Assembly (NCBI GenBank): GCA_016195825.1
Contig: JACPYV010000116.1
Coordinates: 56,306 to 120,305, forward strand
DNA: 64,000 nucleotides
Direction: 5' to 3'
From: Burkholderiales bacterium
GTDB taxonomy: Bacteria > Pseudomonadota > Gammaproteobacteria > Burkholderiales > Burkholderiaceae_C
Under the pieces are notes generated by a model that was not told the origin of the DNA, did no database searches, and was given only the letters and a program-made list of their open reading frames with translations. The position numbers and the translations under genes were made by a program. This document shows, in pieces, positions 23,534-32,547 of this stretch; the first letter of the stretch is position 1, and each line of letters opens with the position of its first letter.

Positions 23534-25648
23534 ATGCTCTCCTCCTTGCGCTCCGTTTTCCTTGCCCTGTTGATCGCGCCGCTGGCCGCCCTGGCCGCGC
23601 CGCCCGACACCCCCAGCCAGGCTGCCACCGAGCATGTGCAAGCCCGCCTCGTGTCCAGCCAGGCGGCGGTCGCGCCGGGCCAGCGCTTCACGGTCGCGCT
23701 GGAGCAGAACATCAAGCCGCACTGGCACACCTACTGGCTGAACCCGGGCGACTCCGGTCAGGCGACCACCATGGCCTGGACCGGTGCCGAGGCCGGCCCC
23801 ATTCAGTGGCCCACGCCGTCCATCCAGGCCATCGGCCCCATCGTCAACTACGGCTATGAAGGCCGTGCGGCGCTGCTGGTCGAGCTGACTGTGCCGGCCG
23901 ACGCCAAGCCGGGCAGCCGCTTCAAGCCGGGCGCCGACGTTCGCTGGCTGGTCTGCAAGGATGTCTGCATCCCGGAGCAGGTGGCGCTGGGCCTGGACCT
24001 GCCTGTCGTGGGTTCGGCCGCCGAAGCCAAGGTGGGCGCTGACGCCGTGCAGATCGACGAGTGGCGCGCCGCCATCCCCAAGCCGGCCCCGTTTGCCGTG
24101 ACGCTCAAGCCCGCGGCCCAGGGTTTCGCACTCGGCGGCTCGGTCGCCGGCGTCACCAAGGCCTATTTCTTTGCCGACACCTGGGGTGCGGTGGCGCACA
24201 GCGCGCCCCAAGCCCTCAAGCAGGACGGCAACGGCTGGGCGCTGGAGATTCCGGCCGGCGACGAGCCCGTGAAGGCCGGCCAGCCGCTGTCCGGTGTCGT
24301 GGTGCTGACGACGGCGGCTGGCGAGCAGGCCTGGACCGTCTCCGCCCCCATGCCCGAGGGCGCCGGCAAAGGCCCCGGCCCGGCAGATCTGAACACGCCA
24401 GCGGCCGAGTCCGCCGCGCCGGCGCCGCCGCCCGAGAGCGACCTGGGCCTGCTGCCCGCGCTGGCGCTGGCGCTCGTCGGCGGCCTGATCCTGAACCTGA
24501 TGCCCTGCGTGTTCCCGGTGCTGTCCATCAAGGCGCTTGCGCTGGTGAACAAGGGCAACCATAAGGCCGAGGGCCTGGCCTACACGGCCGGCGTGCTGGC
24601 CAGCTTTGCGGCCCTGGCGGCCGTGCTGATCGCGTTGCGTGCTGGCGGCCAGCAGGTGGGCTGGGGCTTCCAGTTCCATTCGCCGGTGTTCGTGTTGGTG
24701 GTGGCCTACGTGCTGTTCCTGGTGGGCCTGAGCCTGTCGGGGCTGTTCGAGATCGGCGGCAGCTTCACCGGCCTCGGCTCGGGGCTGGCCGCCCGTGATG
24801 GCCTGGCGGGCAGCTTCTTCACCGGCGTGCTGGCGGCGGTGGTCGCCACGCCCTGCACGGCGCCTTTCATGGGCGCGGCGCTGGCCTTTGCGCTGGCCCA
24901 GCCGGCAGCGGTGATGGTGGCGGTGTTCCTGGCCCTGGGCCTGGGCCTGGCGCTGCCCTTCCTGCTGCTGGCCTTTTGGCCCGCCGCGCAGCGCTGGCTG
25001 CCGCGGCCGGGGGCGTGGATGGACCGCTTCAAGCAGTTCCTGGCCTTCCCGATGTACGCCGCCGTCGTCTGGCTGCTGTGGGTGCTGGCCCAGCAGGCCG
25101 GGCCCGACGGCGTCGCGCTGGCGCTGGGCGGCCTGGTGCTGATGGCCTTCGGTCTGTGGTGGCGGCACAGCAGCGGCGCGAGCTGGATCGGCACGGGCGC
25201 GGCGGTTGTCAGCGTGGTGCTGGCGCTGGGCGCGGCGGCCTGGGTCAAGCCGGTGTCGGCCGACGTGCGCAGTGCGGGCGAGTCCGGCACCGAGGCCTAC
25301 AGCGCCGAGCGCCTGGCCGAGCTGCGCGGCCAGAACAAGCCGGTGTTCGTCAACCTGACGGCGGCCTGGTGCATCTCCTGCCTCGTCAACGAGCGCGTGG
25401 CTTTGTCCCGCCCCGAGGTGAAGGACGCCTTCGCCAAGGCCGGCGTCGTCTACCTGAAGGGCGACTGGACCCGCGAGGACCCCAAGATCACCGCCGTGCT
25501 GAAGGCCCATGGCCGCTCCGGCGTGCCGCTCTACCTCTACTACGCACCGGGCGCTGCCGAGGCCCAGGTGCTACCGCAGATCCTCACCCCCGGCCTCGTC
25601 GTCGAGACGGTTCAGGCGGGTTCCTCGCCCAACGCTCCCAGGAGTTAG
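23534..25648 (+). CDS. dsbD: Thiol:disulfide interchange protein, DsbD/ScsB-like
   Basis: A 704-residue membrane protein. A signal peptide (residues 1-21) leads a periplasmic domain of about 290 residues with a WLVCKDVCIPE motif (paired Cys near 145-150). A CcdA-type domain of about eight spans follows, with the redox cysteines in MPCVFPVLSIKAL and VATPCTAPFMG. It ends in a periplasmic thioredoxin domain with NLTAAWCISCLVNE. The N-terminal domain is of the ScsB type rather than classical DsbD-alpha. Electrons pass from cytosolic thioredoxin to periplasmic partners. The redoxin gene follows after an AGGAG site and is probably co-transcribed. Confidence 0.9.
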   Translation: MLSSLRSVFLALLIAPLAALAAPPDTPSQAATEHVQARLVSSQAAVAPGQRFTVALEQNIKPHWHTYWLNPGDSGQATTMAWTGAEAGPIQWPTPSIQAIGPIVNYGYEGRAALLVELTVPADAKPGSRFKPGADVRWLVCKDVCIPEQVALGLDLPVVGSAAEAKVGADAVQIDEWRAAIPKPAPFAVTLKPAAQGFALGGSVAGVTKAYFFADTWGAVAHSAPQALKQDGNGWALEIPAGDEPVKAGQPLSGVVVLTTAAGEQAWTVSAPMPEGAGKGPGPADLNTPAAESAAPAPPPESDLGLLPALALALVGGLILNLMPCVFPVLSIKALALVNKGNHKAEGLAYTAGVLASFAALAAVLIALRAGGQQVGWGFQFHSPVFVLVVAYVLFLVGLSLSGLFEIGGSFTGLGSGLAARDGLAGSFFTGVLAAVVATPCTAPFMGAALAFALAQPAAVMVAVFLALGLGLALPFLLLAFWPAAQRWLPRPGAWMDRFKQFLAFPMYAAVVWLLWVLAQQAGPDGVALALGGLVLMAFGLWWRHSSGASWIGTGAAVVSVVLALGAAAWVKPVSADVRSAGESGTEAYSAERLAELRGQNKPVFVNLTAAWCISCLVNERVALSRPEVKDAFAKAGVVYLKGDWTREDPKITAVLKAHGRSGVPLYLYYAPGAAEAQVLPQILTPGLVVETVQAGSSPNAPRS

Positions 25649-25650
25649 CC

Positions 25651-26256
25651 ATGTCCTTGCTTCGCCGCAGCCTGCTTGCCGCCCTGATCCTGCCCGCGCT
25701 GGCCCACGCCGCGACCAACGTCGACGCCCCCGCGCCGGCCTTCACGGCCAGCACGGCCGACGGCAAGACCGTCTCGCTGGCCGACTTCAAGGGCAAGATC
25801 GTGGTGCTGGAGTGGACCAACCACGACTGTCCCTTCGTCAGGAAGCACTACGGCAGCAGCAACATGCAAAGCCAGCAGAAGGCCGCCACCGCGCAGGGCG
25901 TGGTCTGGCTGCAGGTGATCTCGTCTGCGCCGGGCCAGCAGGGCTTCGTCGACGGTGCGACCGCCCGGAAGCTGAACGCCGACCGTGGCGCCGCGCCCAC
26001 CGCGACGTTGCTGGATCCCAAGGGCGACCTCGGCCGGCTGTACGGCGCGCAGACCACGCCGCACCTCTACGTCATCAAGGCCGACGGCACGCTGGCCTAC
26101 AAGGGCGGCATCGACAGCATCGCCAGCGCCGACAAGGCCGACATCGCCAAGGCCGAGCCCTACGTGACGGAGGCGCTGGCCGCCGTGGCTGCAGGCCGCC
26201 AGGTGGAGAAGGCGTCGACGCGGCCGTACGGCTGCAGCATCAAGTACGCGAGTTGA
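25651..26256 (+). CDS. Periplasmic thioredoxin-fold (redoxin/AhpC-TSA-like) protein
   Basis: A 201-residue protein with a signal peptide (SLLRRSLLAALILPALAHA) and one thioredoxin-fold domain. The segment APAFTASTADGKTVSLADFKGK is typical of redoxins. The active-site region is WTNHDCPFVRKHYGSSNMQ, with a single Cys in place of CxxC, as in a branch of peroxiredoxin-like proteins. Later PHLYVIKADGTLAYKGGID carries the cis-Pro region. It follows dsbD at 2 bp and is likely kept reduced by it. A thiol peroxidase or reductase role is inferred. Confidence 0.85.
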   Translation: MSLLRRSLLAALILPALAHAATNVDAPAPAFTASTADGKTVSLADFKGKIVVLEWTNHDCPFVRKHYGSSNMQSQQKAATAQGVVWLQVISSAPGQQGFVDGATARKLNADRGAAPTATLLDPKGDLGRLYGAQTTPHLYVIKADGTLAYKGGIDSIASADKADIAKAEPYVTEALAAVAAGRQVEKASTRPYGCSIKYAS

Positions 26257-26343
26257 GCCGGCGGCCAGCCTGGCGCGCGCCGCCGCCGGGTTGGCGCCTT
26301 TGGTTGGCGGATTGGCGCGATCTGCGAGCGGGCGGCGCGAGGC

Positions 26344-26367
26344 GCGACACCACACTGAAGGTGTCGC
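26344..26367. promoter_or_regulatory. Inverted repeat upstream of the SDR gene
   Basis: Perfect 8-bp arms GCGACACC and GGTGTCGC surround an 8-bp spacer, 34 bp before the SDR start codon. No T-run follows, so an operator is more likely than a terminator. Three direct TTGGCG repeats lie just upstream (26291, 26304, 26312). The AraC regulator of the same operon is a candidate binder, but this is only inference. Confidence 0.4.
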
Positions 26368-26401
26368 CAAGCCTCGGCGTCTCCTCACCGAAAGACATCG
26401 C

Positions 26402-27220
26402 ATGAAAACCGCTCTCGTCACCGGCGCGTCGTCCGGCATGGGCAAGGACACCGCCCGCCGGCTGCTGCAACTGGGCTACACCGTCTACGCGGCCGCCCGC
26501 CGTGTCGAGCAGATGCAGGACCTGCAGGCGCTGGGCGCCATTGCGCTGAAGATGGACATCACGCGCGACGAGGACATCCTCGCCGCCGTCCAGCAGATCA
26601 CGACCCGCCATGGCGGTGTCGACGTGCTCGTCAACAACGCGGGCTTCGGCCTGTTCGGTGCCGTCGAGGACTTGCCGCTGGACCAGGCCCGCTACCAGTT
26701 CGAGGTCAATCTGTTCGGCATGGCGAGGCTGACGCAGCTGCTGCTGCCGGCCATGCGCGCCAAGGGGGTCGGCCGCATCATCAATCTCTCGTCCATGGGC
26801 GGGCGTATCTACACGCCGCTGGGTGCCTGGTATCACGCGACCAAGCACGCCGTGGAGGGTTGGAGCGACTGCCTGCGCCTCGAGCTGGCGGCTTTCGGCA
26901 TCGACGTCGTCGTCATCGAGCCGGGCGCCATTGCCACCGAGTTCGGCGACGTGCTGGTCGAGCCGTTGCTGAAGCACTCCGGCCAGGGCGCCTACCGCGC
27001 CATGGCGCAGAGCGTGGCGCGCACCACGCGCGAGACCTATGCCAAGCCGCAGACGCTGTCGCCGCCTTCCGTCGTCGTCGACGCCATCGTCCGCGCCGTG
27101 CAGGCGCGCCGGCCGGCCACGCGCTACGTCGCGGGCAAGTTCGCCCGCCTGCTGATGGGCCTGCGCAGATGGCTGGGCGACCGGGCCTACGACCGCATCA
27201 TCCTCAGCCAGGTGCGATGA
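26402..27220 (+). CDS. Short-chain dehydrogenase/reductase
   Basis: A 272-residue classical SDR. Cofactor motif TGASSGMG is at residues 7-14, the NNAG motif near 80, the catalytic Ser in INLSSMGG near 130, and YHATKHA giving the Tyr-x-x-x-Lys pair near 148. The usual PG motif follows (EPGAIATEF). The long C-terminus resembles SDRs that act on lipids or steroids. The family uses NAD(P)H; here an Ala-Arg-Arg after strand 2 favours NADPH. The stop overlaps the start of the AraC-type regulator as ATGA, so the regulator is co-translated and probably governs this gene. Confidence 0.9.
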   Translation: MKTALVTGASSGMGKDTARRLLQLGYTVYAAARRVEQMQDLQALGAIALKMDITRDEDILAAVQQITTRHGGVDVLVNNAGFGLFGAVEDLPLDQARYQFEVNLFGMARLTQLLLPAMRAKGVGRIINLSSMGGRIYTPLGAWYHATKHAVEGWSDCLRLELAAFGIDVVVIEPGAIATEFGDVLVEPLLKHSGQGAYRAMAQSVARTTRETYAKPQTLSPPSVVVDAIVRAVQARRPATRYVAGKFARLLMGLRRWLGDRAYDRIILSQVR

Positions 27221-28221
27221 GCGCAGCGCCGCGGCTCTTCTTCATCGAGGCCGGCTGGGCCACGTTGATGCGCGACCTGGGCCTGCGCCCGGCCGACGTG
27301 CTGCGCCGCGCGGGTCTGGCCGAGGACCTGCTGAGCCGGCCGCAGGCCGCGCTGGACACGGCCGGCTACTTCCGCCTCTGGCTGGCGTTGGAGGCGGCCG
27401 TGGGCGAGCCGCTGTTTCCAGTGCGTCTCGTCGATGCGCTCAGCGTCGAAGTCTTTTCGCCGCCGCTGTTCGCGGCGCTGTGCAGCGCCGACCTCGCAGC
27501 GGCGCTGCAGCGCCTGGCGCAGCACAAGCGCCTCGTCGCGCCGATGGCGCTGGACCTGCTGGGACGCGCCGACGGCCGGCTGGTGGCACAACCGCGCTGG
27601 CTGGGCTCGCAGGTCACGCCGCCGCTGTCGCTGATGCTGGCGGAACTGGCCTTCCTGCTGCGGCTGGCCCGCCTGGGCACGCGCGAGCCTGTGCGGGCGC
27701 TGCAGCTGAGCCTGCCGCAGCGCCCGCAGCGAGGCGAAGACATCGAGGCCTGGTTCGGTTGCGAGCTGGAGGTGGGCGGGCCGCCGGCCATCACATTCGC
27801 CGCGGCGGACATCGAGCGGCCCTTTCTGACGGCCAGCGACACGATGTGGCGCGTCTTCGAGCCCGAACTGCGCCGTCGGCTGGCGGAGCTGGATGCCGCC
27901 GCGTCGCTCGGCGAGCGCGTGCGCGCGTTGCTGCTCGAAACCCTGCCTGCGGGCCAGGCCGGCATCGATACCGTGGCATCGCGCCTGGCGATGAGCCGGC
28001 GCACGCTGCAGCGTCGCCTGGGGGAAGAAGGCGTGAGCTTCCAGTCCCTGGTGGCCCGAACGCGGGAGGAACTGGCGCGCCACTACCTGCAGGGCACGCA
28101 GTTGTCGCACGCCGAAATCTCGTTCCTGCTCGGGTTCGAGGACCCCAACTCCTTCTTTCGCGCCTTCCAGGCCTGGACTGGCGCCACGCCCGAGCGCTGG
28201 CGCCAGGCGAACCTGCCCTAG
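27217..28221 (+). CDS. AraC-family transcriptional regulator (OruR/ArgR-like layout)
   Basis: A 334-residue protein. The first 200 residues form the ligand-binding domain of the kind found in OruR-like regulators (WATLMRDLGLRPADVLRRAGL, YFRLWLALEAAVGEPLFPVRL). The last 85 residues are two helix-turn-helix units: IDTVASRLAMSRRTLQRRLGEEG, then LSHAEISFLLGFEDPNSFFRAFQAWTG. The start overlaps the SDR stop. The stop TAG lies in a CTAG shared with the stop of the convergent glutaminase gene. The effector is unknown, perhaps a substrate of the SDR. Confidence 0.9.
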   Translation: MSAAPRLFFIEAGWATLMRDLGLRPADVLRRAGLAEDLLSRPQAALDTAGYFRLWLALEAAVGEPLFPVRLVDALSVEVFSPPLFAALCSADLAAALQRLAQHKRLVAPMALDLLGRADGRLVAQPRWLGSQVTPPLSLMLAELAFLLRLARLGTREPVRALQLSLPQRPQRGEDIEAWFGCELEVGGPPAITFAAADIERPFLTASDTMWRVFEPELRRRLAELDAAASLGERVRALLLETLPAGQAGIDTVASRLAMSRRTLQRRLGEEGVSFQSLVARTREELARHYLQGTQLSHAEISFLLGFEDPNSFFRAFQAWTGATPERWRQANLP

Positions 28222-29141
28222 AAGACGGACAGCCCCGTCTTCGCCACGAACAACTCCAGCGCCTGACGCCCGAGCAAAGAGTTGCCCGTGTCGTCCAGCG
28301 CCGGCGACCACACGCACAGGGACAGGCGGTCCGGCACCACGGCGACGATGCCGCCGCCCACCCCGCTCTTGCACGGCAGCCCGATGCGGAAGGCGAACTC
28401 GCCGGCCGCGTCGTAGGTGCCGCACGTCAGCATCAGCGCGTTCACGCGCCGTGCCTGCCCGGCGCTGAGCACCGGTGTTCCCGCCAGCGGGTGGCGGCCG
28501 TCGCGGCACAGGTAGCCGGCGGCGCAGGCGACCTGCTCGCAGGTCATGGCAATGGCACACTGATTGAAGTAGACGTCCAGCACCGTGGCCACGTCGTTGT
28601 CCAGCGTGCCGAAGCCCTTCATGAAGTTGGCCAGCGCGGTGTTGCGAAACCCCGTCTCGGCCTCGGACCGGGCGACCTCGGCGTCGATGTGAATGGCCTC
28701 GCCGCACAGCCGGCCCAGCAGGGCCAGCAACTCGGCCTTGGCATCACCCAGCGACACGAGGCGGTCCGCCACCGCGATGGCGCCCGCATTGATGAAGGGG
28801 TTGCGCGGGATGCCGCGCTCCGTCTCCAGCTGAACCAGCGAGTTGAACGGGCTGCCCGACGGCTCGCGGCCGATGCGGTCCCACAGCGCTTCGTCCAGCG
28901 ATCGGATGGCCAGCGTCAGCGAGAACATCTTGGACATGCTCTGGATGGAGAACGGCACCGCCGCGTCGCCGGCTGAGGCTGTCTCGCCCGCACAGGTGCG
29001 CAGCGCGATGCCGAACTGCTGTGGCGACACGCGCGCCAGTGCCGGGATGTAGCAGGCCACCTTGCCGCCCGCGCCGCCAAGCTGCGGGCGAAGTTCGTCG
29101 TTGATCTCGTCGAGGATGAGCTGGAAGTCCATGGCGGCCAT
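28218..29141 (-). CDS. glsA: Glutaminase
   Basis: A 307-residue serine-dependent glutaminase of the beta-lactamase-like fold. Seen are ACYIPALARVSPQQFGIAL, the catalytic S-x-x-K in FSIQSMSKMF, NPFINAGAIA, the ETGFRNTALANFMKGFG run, DVYFNQCAIAMTC, the Tyr-containing TCGTYDAAGEFAF, and a C-terminal LPCKSGVGGGIVAVVP. It converts glutamine to glutamate and ammonia in the cytosol. ATG 29141 (MAAMDF) or 29132 may be used. It is divergent from the methyltransferase gene by 24 bp and ends in a CTAG shared with the AraC gene's stop. Confidence 0.93.
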   Translation of the reverse strand: MAAMDFQLILDEINDELRPQLGGAGGKVACYIPALARVSPQQFGIALRTCAGETASAGDAAVPFSIQSMSKMFSLTLAIRSLDEALWDRIGREPSGSPFNSLVQLETERGIPRNPFINAGAIAVADRLVSLGDAKAELLALLGRLCGEAIHIDAEVARSEAETGFRNTALANFMKGFGTLDNDVATVLDVYFNQCAIAMTCEQVACAAGYLCRDGRHPLAGTPVLSAGQARRVNALMLTCGTYDAAGEFAFRIGLPCKSGVGGGIVAVVPDRLSLCVWSPALDDTGNSLLGRQALELFVAKTGLSVF

Positions 29142-29165
29142 TCTGTCCTCGGACAATGCCGCCCC

Positions 29166-30077
29166 ATGCAAGCCCTGTTCGACGCCATCGCCACGGTGGC
29201 CTTCCCCGCCGACGCCCGGCGCCTCTTCCACGGCCGTGGCGGCCTGTTCCCCGGCTGCGAGCACCTTGCGCTGGACGCCTACCCGCCGGTGCTGCTGCTG
29301 ACCAGCTTCGAGGTGCTGGAAGATGGCGCACTGGCCGCCATCGGCGCGGCGCTCACGGCGCGCTGGCCCGAGGCGCCCTGGGTCTACCAGTGCCGTCAGG
29401 AGGGCGGCCGCGGCGAGACCCGGCTGATGGCCGGCGCCGTGCCCGAGCCCCACGTGGTCACCGAGGCTGGCACGCGCTACAGCGTCCACCTGCTGCGCGG
29501 CCAGAACCACGGCCTTTTCCTCGACATGGCCGAGGGCCGCCGCTGGGTGCGCGAACACGTCACGCCGGGCGACAGGGTTCTGAACCTGTTCGCCTACACC
29601 TGCGCGTTCTCGGTGGTGGCGCTGCAGGCCGGCGCGGCCGAGGTGGTCAACGTGGACATGGCGTCAGGCGCGCTGGCCACCGGCCGCACCAATCACGAGT
29701 TGAACGGCGTGAAGGCCGGCGCCCGGTTCCTGGCCCACGACATCTTCAACTCCTGGGGCAAGCTGACGCGCGAAGGGCCCTACGACCTGGTCATCTGCGA
29801 CCCGCCCAGCTTCCAGAAGGGCAGCTTCGTGGCCACGAAGGATTACGCACGGCTGGCGCGGCGGCTGCCGGCGCTGCTGGCGCCGGGTGGGCTGGCTCTG
29901 CTGTGCCTGAACACGCCCAAGCTGGGGCTGGATTTCTTGCAGGATGTGATGGCGGAGAGCGCGCCGGAACTGGGCTTTGTTGAGCGGGTGGCAAACCCAG
30001 CGGCATTTGCGGATGCGTCGCACGACAGGAGCCTGAAGGTCGTGGCGTATCAGCTCGCAACGCAAGCTGGCGGCTGA
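29166..30077 (+). CDS. Class I SAM-dependent methyltransferase, RlmI/RlmK-like
   Basis: A 303-residue protein. The SAM-binding core starts near residue 138 with RVLNLFAYTCAFSVVALQAGA (motif I region) followed by VVNVDMASGAL. The catalytic segment YDLVICDPPSFQKGSF near 215 has the DPPSF motif common in RNA cytosine-5 and related base methyltransferases. LFLDMAEGRRWV upstream is also shared with RlmI/RlmK-type proteins. There is no PUA domain, so it is shorter than RlmI. A 23S rRNA target is inferred from the family only. Its stop is 1 bp from the end of the convergent kinase gene. Confidence 0.82.
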   Translation: MQALFDAIATVAFPADARRLFHGRGGLFPGCEHLALDAYPPVLLLTSFEVLEDGALAAIGAALTARWPEAPWVYQCRQEGGRGETRLMAGAVPEPHVVTEAGTRYSVHLLRGQNHGLFLDMAEGRRWVREHVTPGDRVLNLFAYTCAFSVVALQAGAAEVVNVDMASGALATGRTNHELNGVKAGARFLAHDIFNSWGKLTREGPYDLVICDPPSFQKGSFVATKDYARLARRLPALLAPGGLALLCLNTPKLGLDFLQDVMAESAPELGFVERVANPAAFADASHDRSLKVVAYQLATQAGG

Positions 30078-30078
30078 C

Positions 30079-31548
30079 TCAGGTCAACCGCCCCAGCTCC
30101 TTCAGCAGTTTCTCCCGCGCCACCGGGTCGTTCACCGACTCGGCCAGCCGGTTGAAGAACACGGCCCGGCTGTCGATGCCGGTCGCCGCGCGTCTGACCA
30201 GCACCTTGGCGATGGGCCCGACATGCTGGGCCAGCAAGGGAACGGCCTTCTCCATCACCGCGTCGTTCAGCGGTCCGCCGATGGTCGTGCCGCTGCTGGC
30301 TGAGCCCGTCGATCCTTTGGAGCCCGGCGAACTCCTGGACCCGGGCGGCGCGCCGCTGGTGCCACCGGCGGTTTTGCCGGTGCCGCCAGTGACGAGGCTG
30401 GCCTGGCCAAGGAAGGCGTCGCGAGCGCGCGGGTCGCTGACCTGGTCGGCCAGCCGGGCGTAGAGCTCGTTCAGGTCGGTGCACTCGCGCGCCGCGCGGC
30501 GCACGAGGACGCTGGCGAGCGGGCCGACGTGCTTGGCGAGCGTCTGCTCGGCCTGGGTGAGCAGGGACTTGTCCCAATGCGCGGGGGGTGTTCCCGCCGA
30601 GGGGCTGCCCATGGAGCCGGCTGAGCCCATCGAGGGCGGTGCGAAGGTGGGAGGTGACAGCGGTGGCCGCGCGGGGCGCGGCGGGGCCATCATGAGCGTC
30701 TTCTCCCAGGCGGTGTCGTCGATGGTCTGGCCGGCACCGTCGAAGAGGGCCCGCAGAAAGGCCTCGGCATCGGGGTAGCGGTCCTCGGGGCGCTTGGCCA
30801 GCGCCCGGGTGACGACGGCGTCGAACCATCCGGGCCGCTCGGGGTCCACCAGGGAAGGCGGTTCGGGCAGCTCGTTGACGACCTTGTACATCAGCGCTTC
30901 GGTCGTGCCGGCAAAGGGCGCGCGGCCGGTCAGCAACTGGTAGAGCACCACGCCCGCGCCGTAGATGTCCACGCGCCGATCCATGGGCTTGCCGAGGAAT
31001 TGCTCGGGTGCCATGTGGCTGGGCGTGCCCACCATGTAGTGGGTCTGTGTGAGGTTCTGCGACTCGATGCGGGCGATGCCGAAGTCGGCCACCTTGAGGC
31101 GGCCGGCCGTCGTCATGATGATGTTGGCCGGCTTGATGTCGCGGTGCCAGACGCCCTTCTCGTGCGCATGGTTCAGCGCGTCGAGCAGCTGGCTCATGAT
31201 GCCGGGGATGTCGGTGTCGGTGAACCGCACCTTGGCGCTGAGGTAGCTGGCCAGCGAGCGGCCCTCGACGAACTCCATCGCGATGAAGGCGACCTGGGCA
31301 GTGCGACCGAAGTCGTAGACGGCGACGATGCCCGGGTGGCCAAGGCGGCCCGCCGCCTGCGCCTCATTGCGAAAGCGCGAGGCCGGCGCGCCGGGGCTCT
31401 CGTCTTCGGCGTCGAGGTTGGTGCGGATGGTCTTGAGCGCGACGGTGCGCTGGATGTCGGGGTCGAAGCCCTTGTAGACGACGCCCATCGCGCCCTCGCC
31501 GAGGACTTCCGTGATGCGGTACTTGCCGAGCTGCGTCGGGTGCTTCAT
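30079..31548 (-). CDS. Soluble Ser/Thr protein kinase with two C-terminal repeats
   Basis: A 489-residue Hanks-type kinase. Residues 9-270 carry the glycine loop LGEGAMGVVYKG, VALK with the ATP lysine, the catalytic HRDIKPANI near 136, DFGIAR near 156 and the MAPEQ segment near 182. No membrane span is present. The C-terminal part holds two related units of about 55 residues (near 330-384 and 433-487, both with LAxHVGPxAxVLVRRAA and a later RLAxxVxDP) joined by Ser/Gly/Pro linkers. It lies 39 bp downstream of the haem-type sensor gene on the same strand, so signalling between them is likely. Confidence 0.9.
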   Translation of the reverse strand: MKHPTQLGKYRITEVLGEGAMGVVYKGFDPDIQRTVALKTIRTNLDAEDESPGAPASRFRNEAQAAGRLGHPGIVAVYDFGRTAQVAFIAMEFVEGRSLASYLSAKVRFTDTDIPGIMSQLLDALNHAHEKGVWHRDIKPANIIMTTAGRLKVADFGIARIESQNLTQTHYMVGTPSHMAPEQFLGKPMDRRVDIYGAGVVLYQLLTGRAPFAGTTEALMYKVVNELPEPPSLVDPERPGWFDAVVTRALAKRPEDRYPDAEAFLRALFDGAGQTIDDTAWEKTLMMAPPRPARPPLSPPTFAPPSMGSAGSMGSPSAGTPPAHWDKSLLTQAEQTLAKHVGPLASVLVRRAARECTDLNELYARLADQVSDPRARDAFLGQASLVTGGTGKTAGGTSGAPPGSRSSPGSKGSTGSASSGTTIGGPLNDAVMEKAVPLLAQHVGPIAKVLVRRAATGIDSRAVFFNRLAESVNDPVAREKLLKELGRLT

Positions 31549-31587
31549 GTCAGCCCCTCGGCCCGCAGGGCGTCATCTGCGAGGCCA

Positions 31588-32460
31588 TCAGGCATCCAGC
31601 AGCTTCATGGCCTGCACGACGCTGGCGCGCATGCGCGAGAAGGAATCGGACAGCGTGGCAATCTCGTCGCGGCCGCTGGTCTTGAATTCGGGCGCCTCCA
31701 GGTCGCCCTGGCTGACGCGGTCGGCCAGCGCGGACAGGCGCGTGACAGGGCGCACGACCAGCATCCACACCATCAGGTTGAGCACGATGCCGACGACCAG
31801 GAACACGCCCACCAGCGAACTGATGAAGACCTTGAACACTTCGTGCGCGCGCTGCAGCGGCACACCCAGCGGGACCGAGACGATCTGCGCGCCGATGACC
31901 TCGTTCAGGTTCCAGCCGAAGCCGTTGGCCGGGCCGTACTTGGCCACCATGGTGGCCGGTGCGGCGTCCACGCTGCTGTGGCAGGCCAGGCAAGCCGGGT
32001 CGGTGATGCGCAGTGGCCGGGCGATGTACAGCGATGGGCCGGCCGGCGTGTCGCGCTGTCCCACGGCTTCCTTCAGGTCGGCGGAGGTGCGGAACTGGCC
32101 GACGATGTCGGCCTCCCAACTGGTGGCGCGGTCGCGCGGGTTGGTGGGGTTGAGCGTCGCCTCCTTGTAGGCGAATTCGGGGTGCTTGGCCAGCAGCGTG
32201 TTCAGCACCTCGGTGGCCGAGTAGCTGGGCACGGTCTGCGGCAGGAATTCGGTGGTCATCTGCGAGACCAGCAGCGGCTTGATCTGCGTGTTGGTGTAGG
32301 CCCGCACGGCCAGCGCCTTCTCCATCAACATGCGCGCGCTGCCGACGACCTCCTGCTGGGCGTTGTCCTGCAACAGGTTGCGGGCGATGTAGCCGCTGAC
32401 GGCGATGCCCAGGCTCATCACGAGCAGATAGACCAGGTTGAATTTGACGAGCAGTTTCAT
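31588..32460 (-). CDS. Haem-type (DUF3365) membrane sensor with HAMP domain
   Basis: A 290-residue protein. A first membrane span (residues 7-26) leads a periplasmic domain of about 180 residues of the DUF3365/Tll0287-like type, with RIDP-like RITDPACLACHSS giving a CxxCH haem c site at 157-161. A second span (about 209-236) and a HAMP linker (about 237-288) close the protein, with no output domain after it. Family members sense redox state or gases through haem. Output is probably passed to a partner, and the kinase encoded 39 bp downstream is the obvious candidate. A cytochrome c maturation system would be needed elsewhere. Confidence 0.85.
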   Translation of the reverse strand: MKLLVKFNLVYLLVMSLGIAVSGYIARNLLQDNAQQEVVGSARMLMEKALAVRAYTNTQIKPLLVSQMTTEFLPQTVPSYSATEVLNTLLAKHPEFAYKEATLNPTNPRDRATSWEADIVGQFRTSADLKEAVGQRDTPAGPSLYIARPLRITDPACLACHSSVDAAPATMVAKYGPANGFGWNLNEVIGAQIVSVPLGVPLQRAHEVFKVFISSLVGVFLVVGIVLNLMVWMLVVRPVTRLSALADRVSQGDLEAPEFKTSGRDEIATLSDSFSRMRASVVQAMKLLDA

Positions 32461-32547
32461 GGCGACCTCGCAAGGGCGGCCATGTTAGTGCCGGCGCGTG
32501 TCGCCCGGCCTGCGTGCTTGTGCGCAGATTCACATGCCAGGGGCCAC

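Noticed and set aside
22109..25510. A 1133-codon open frame on the minus strand across dsbD and neighbours
   Set aside because: Composition is Arg/Gln/His/Gly-rich without domains, typical of the antisense frame of GC-rich genes. The + strand carries clear DTW, DsbD and membrane genes there.
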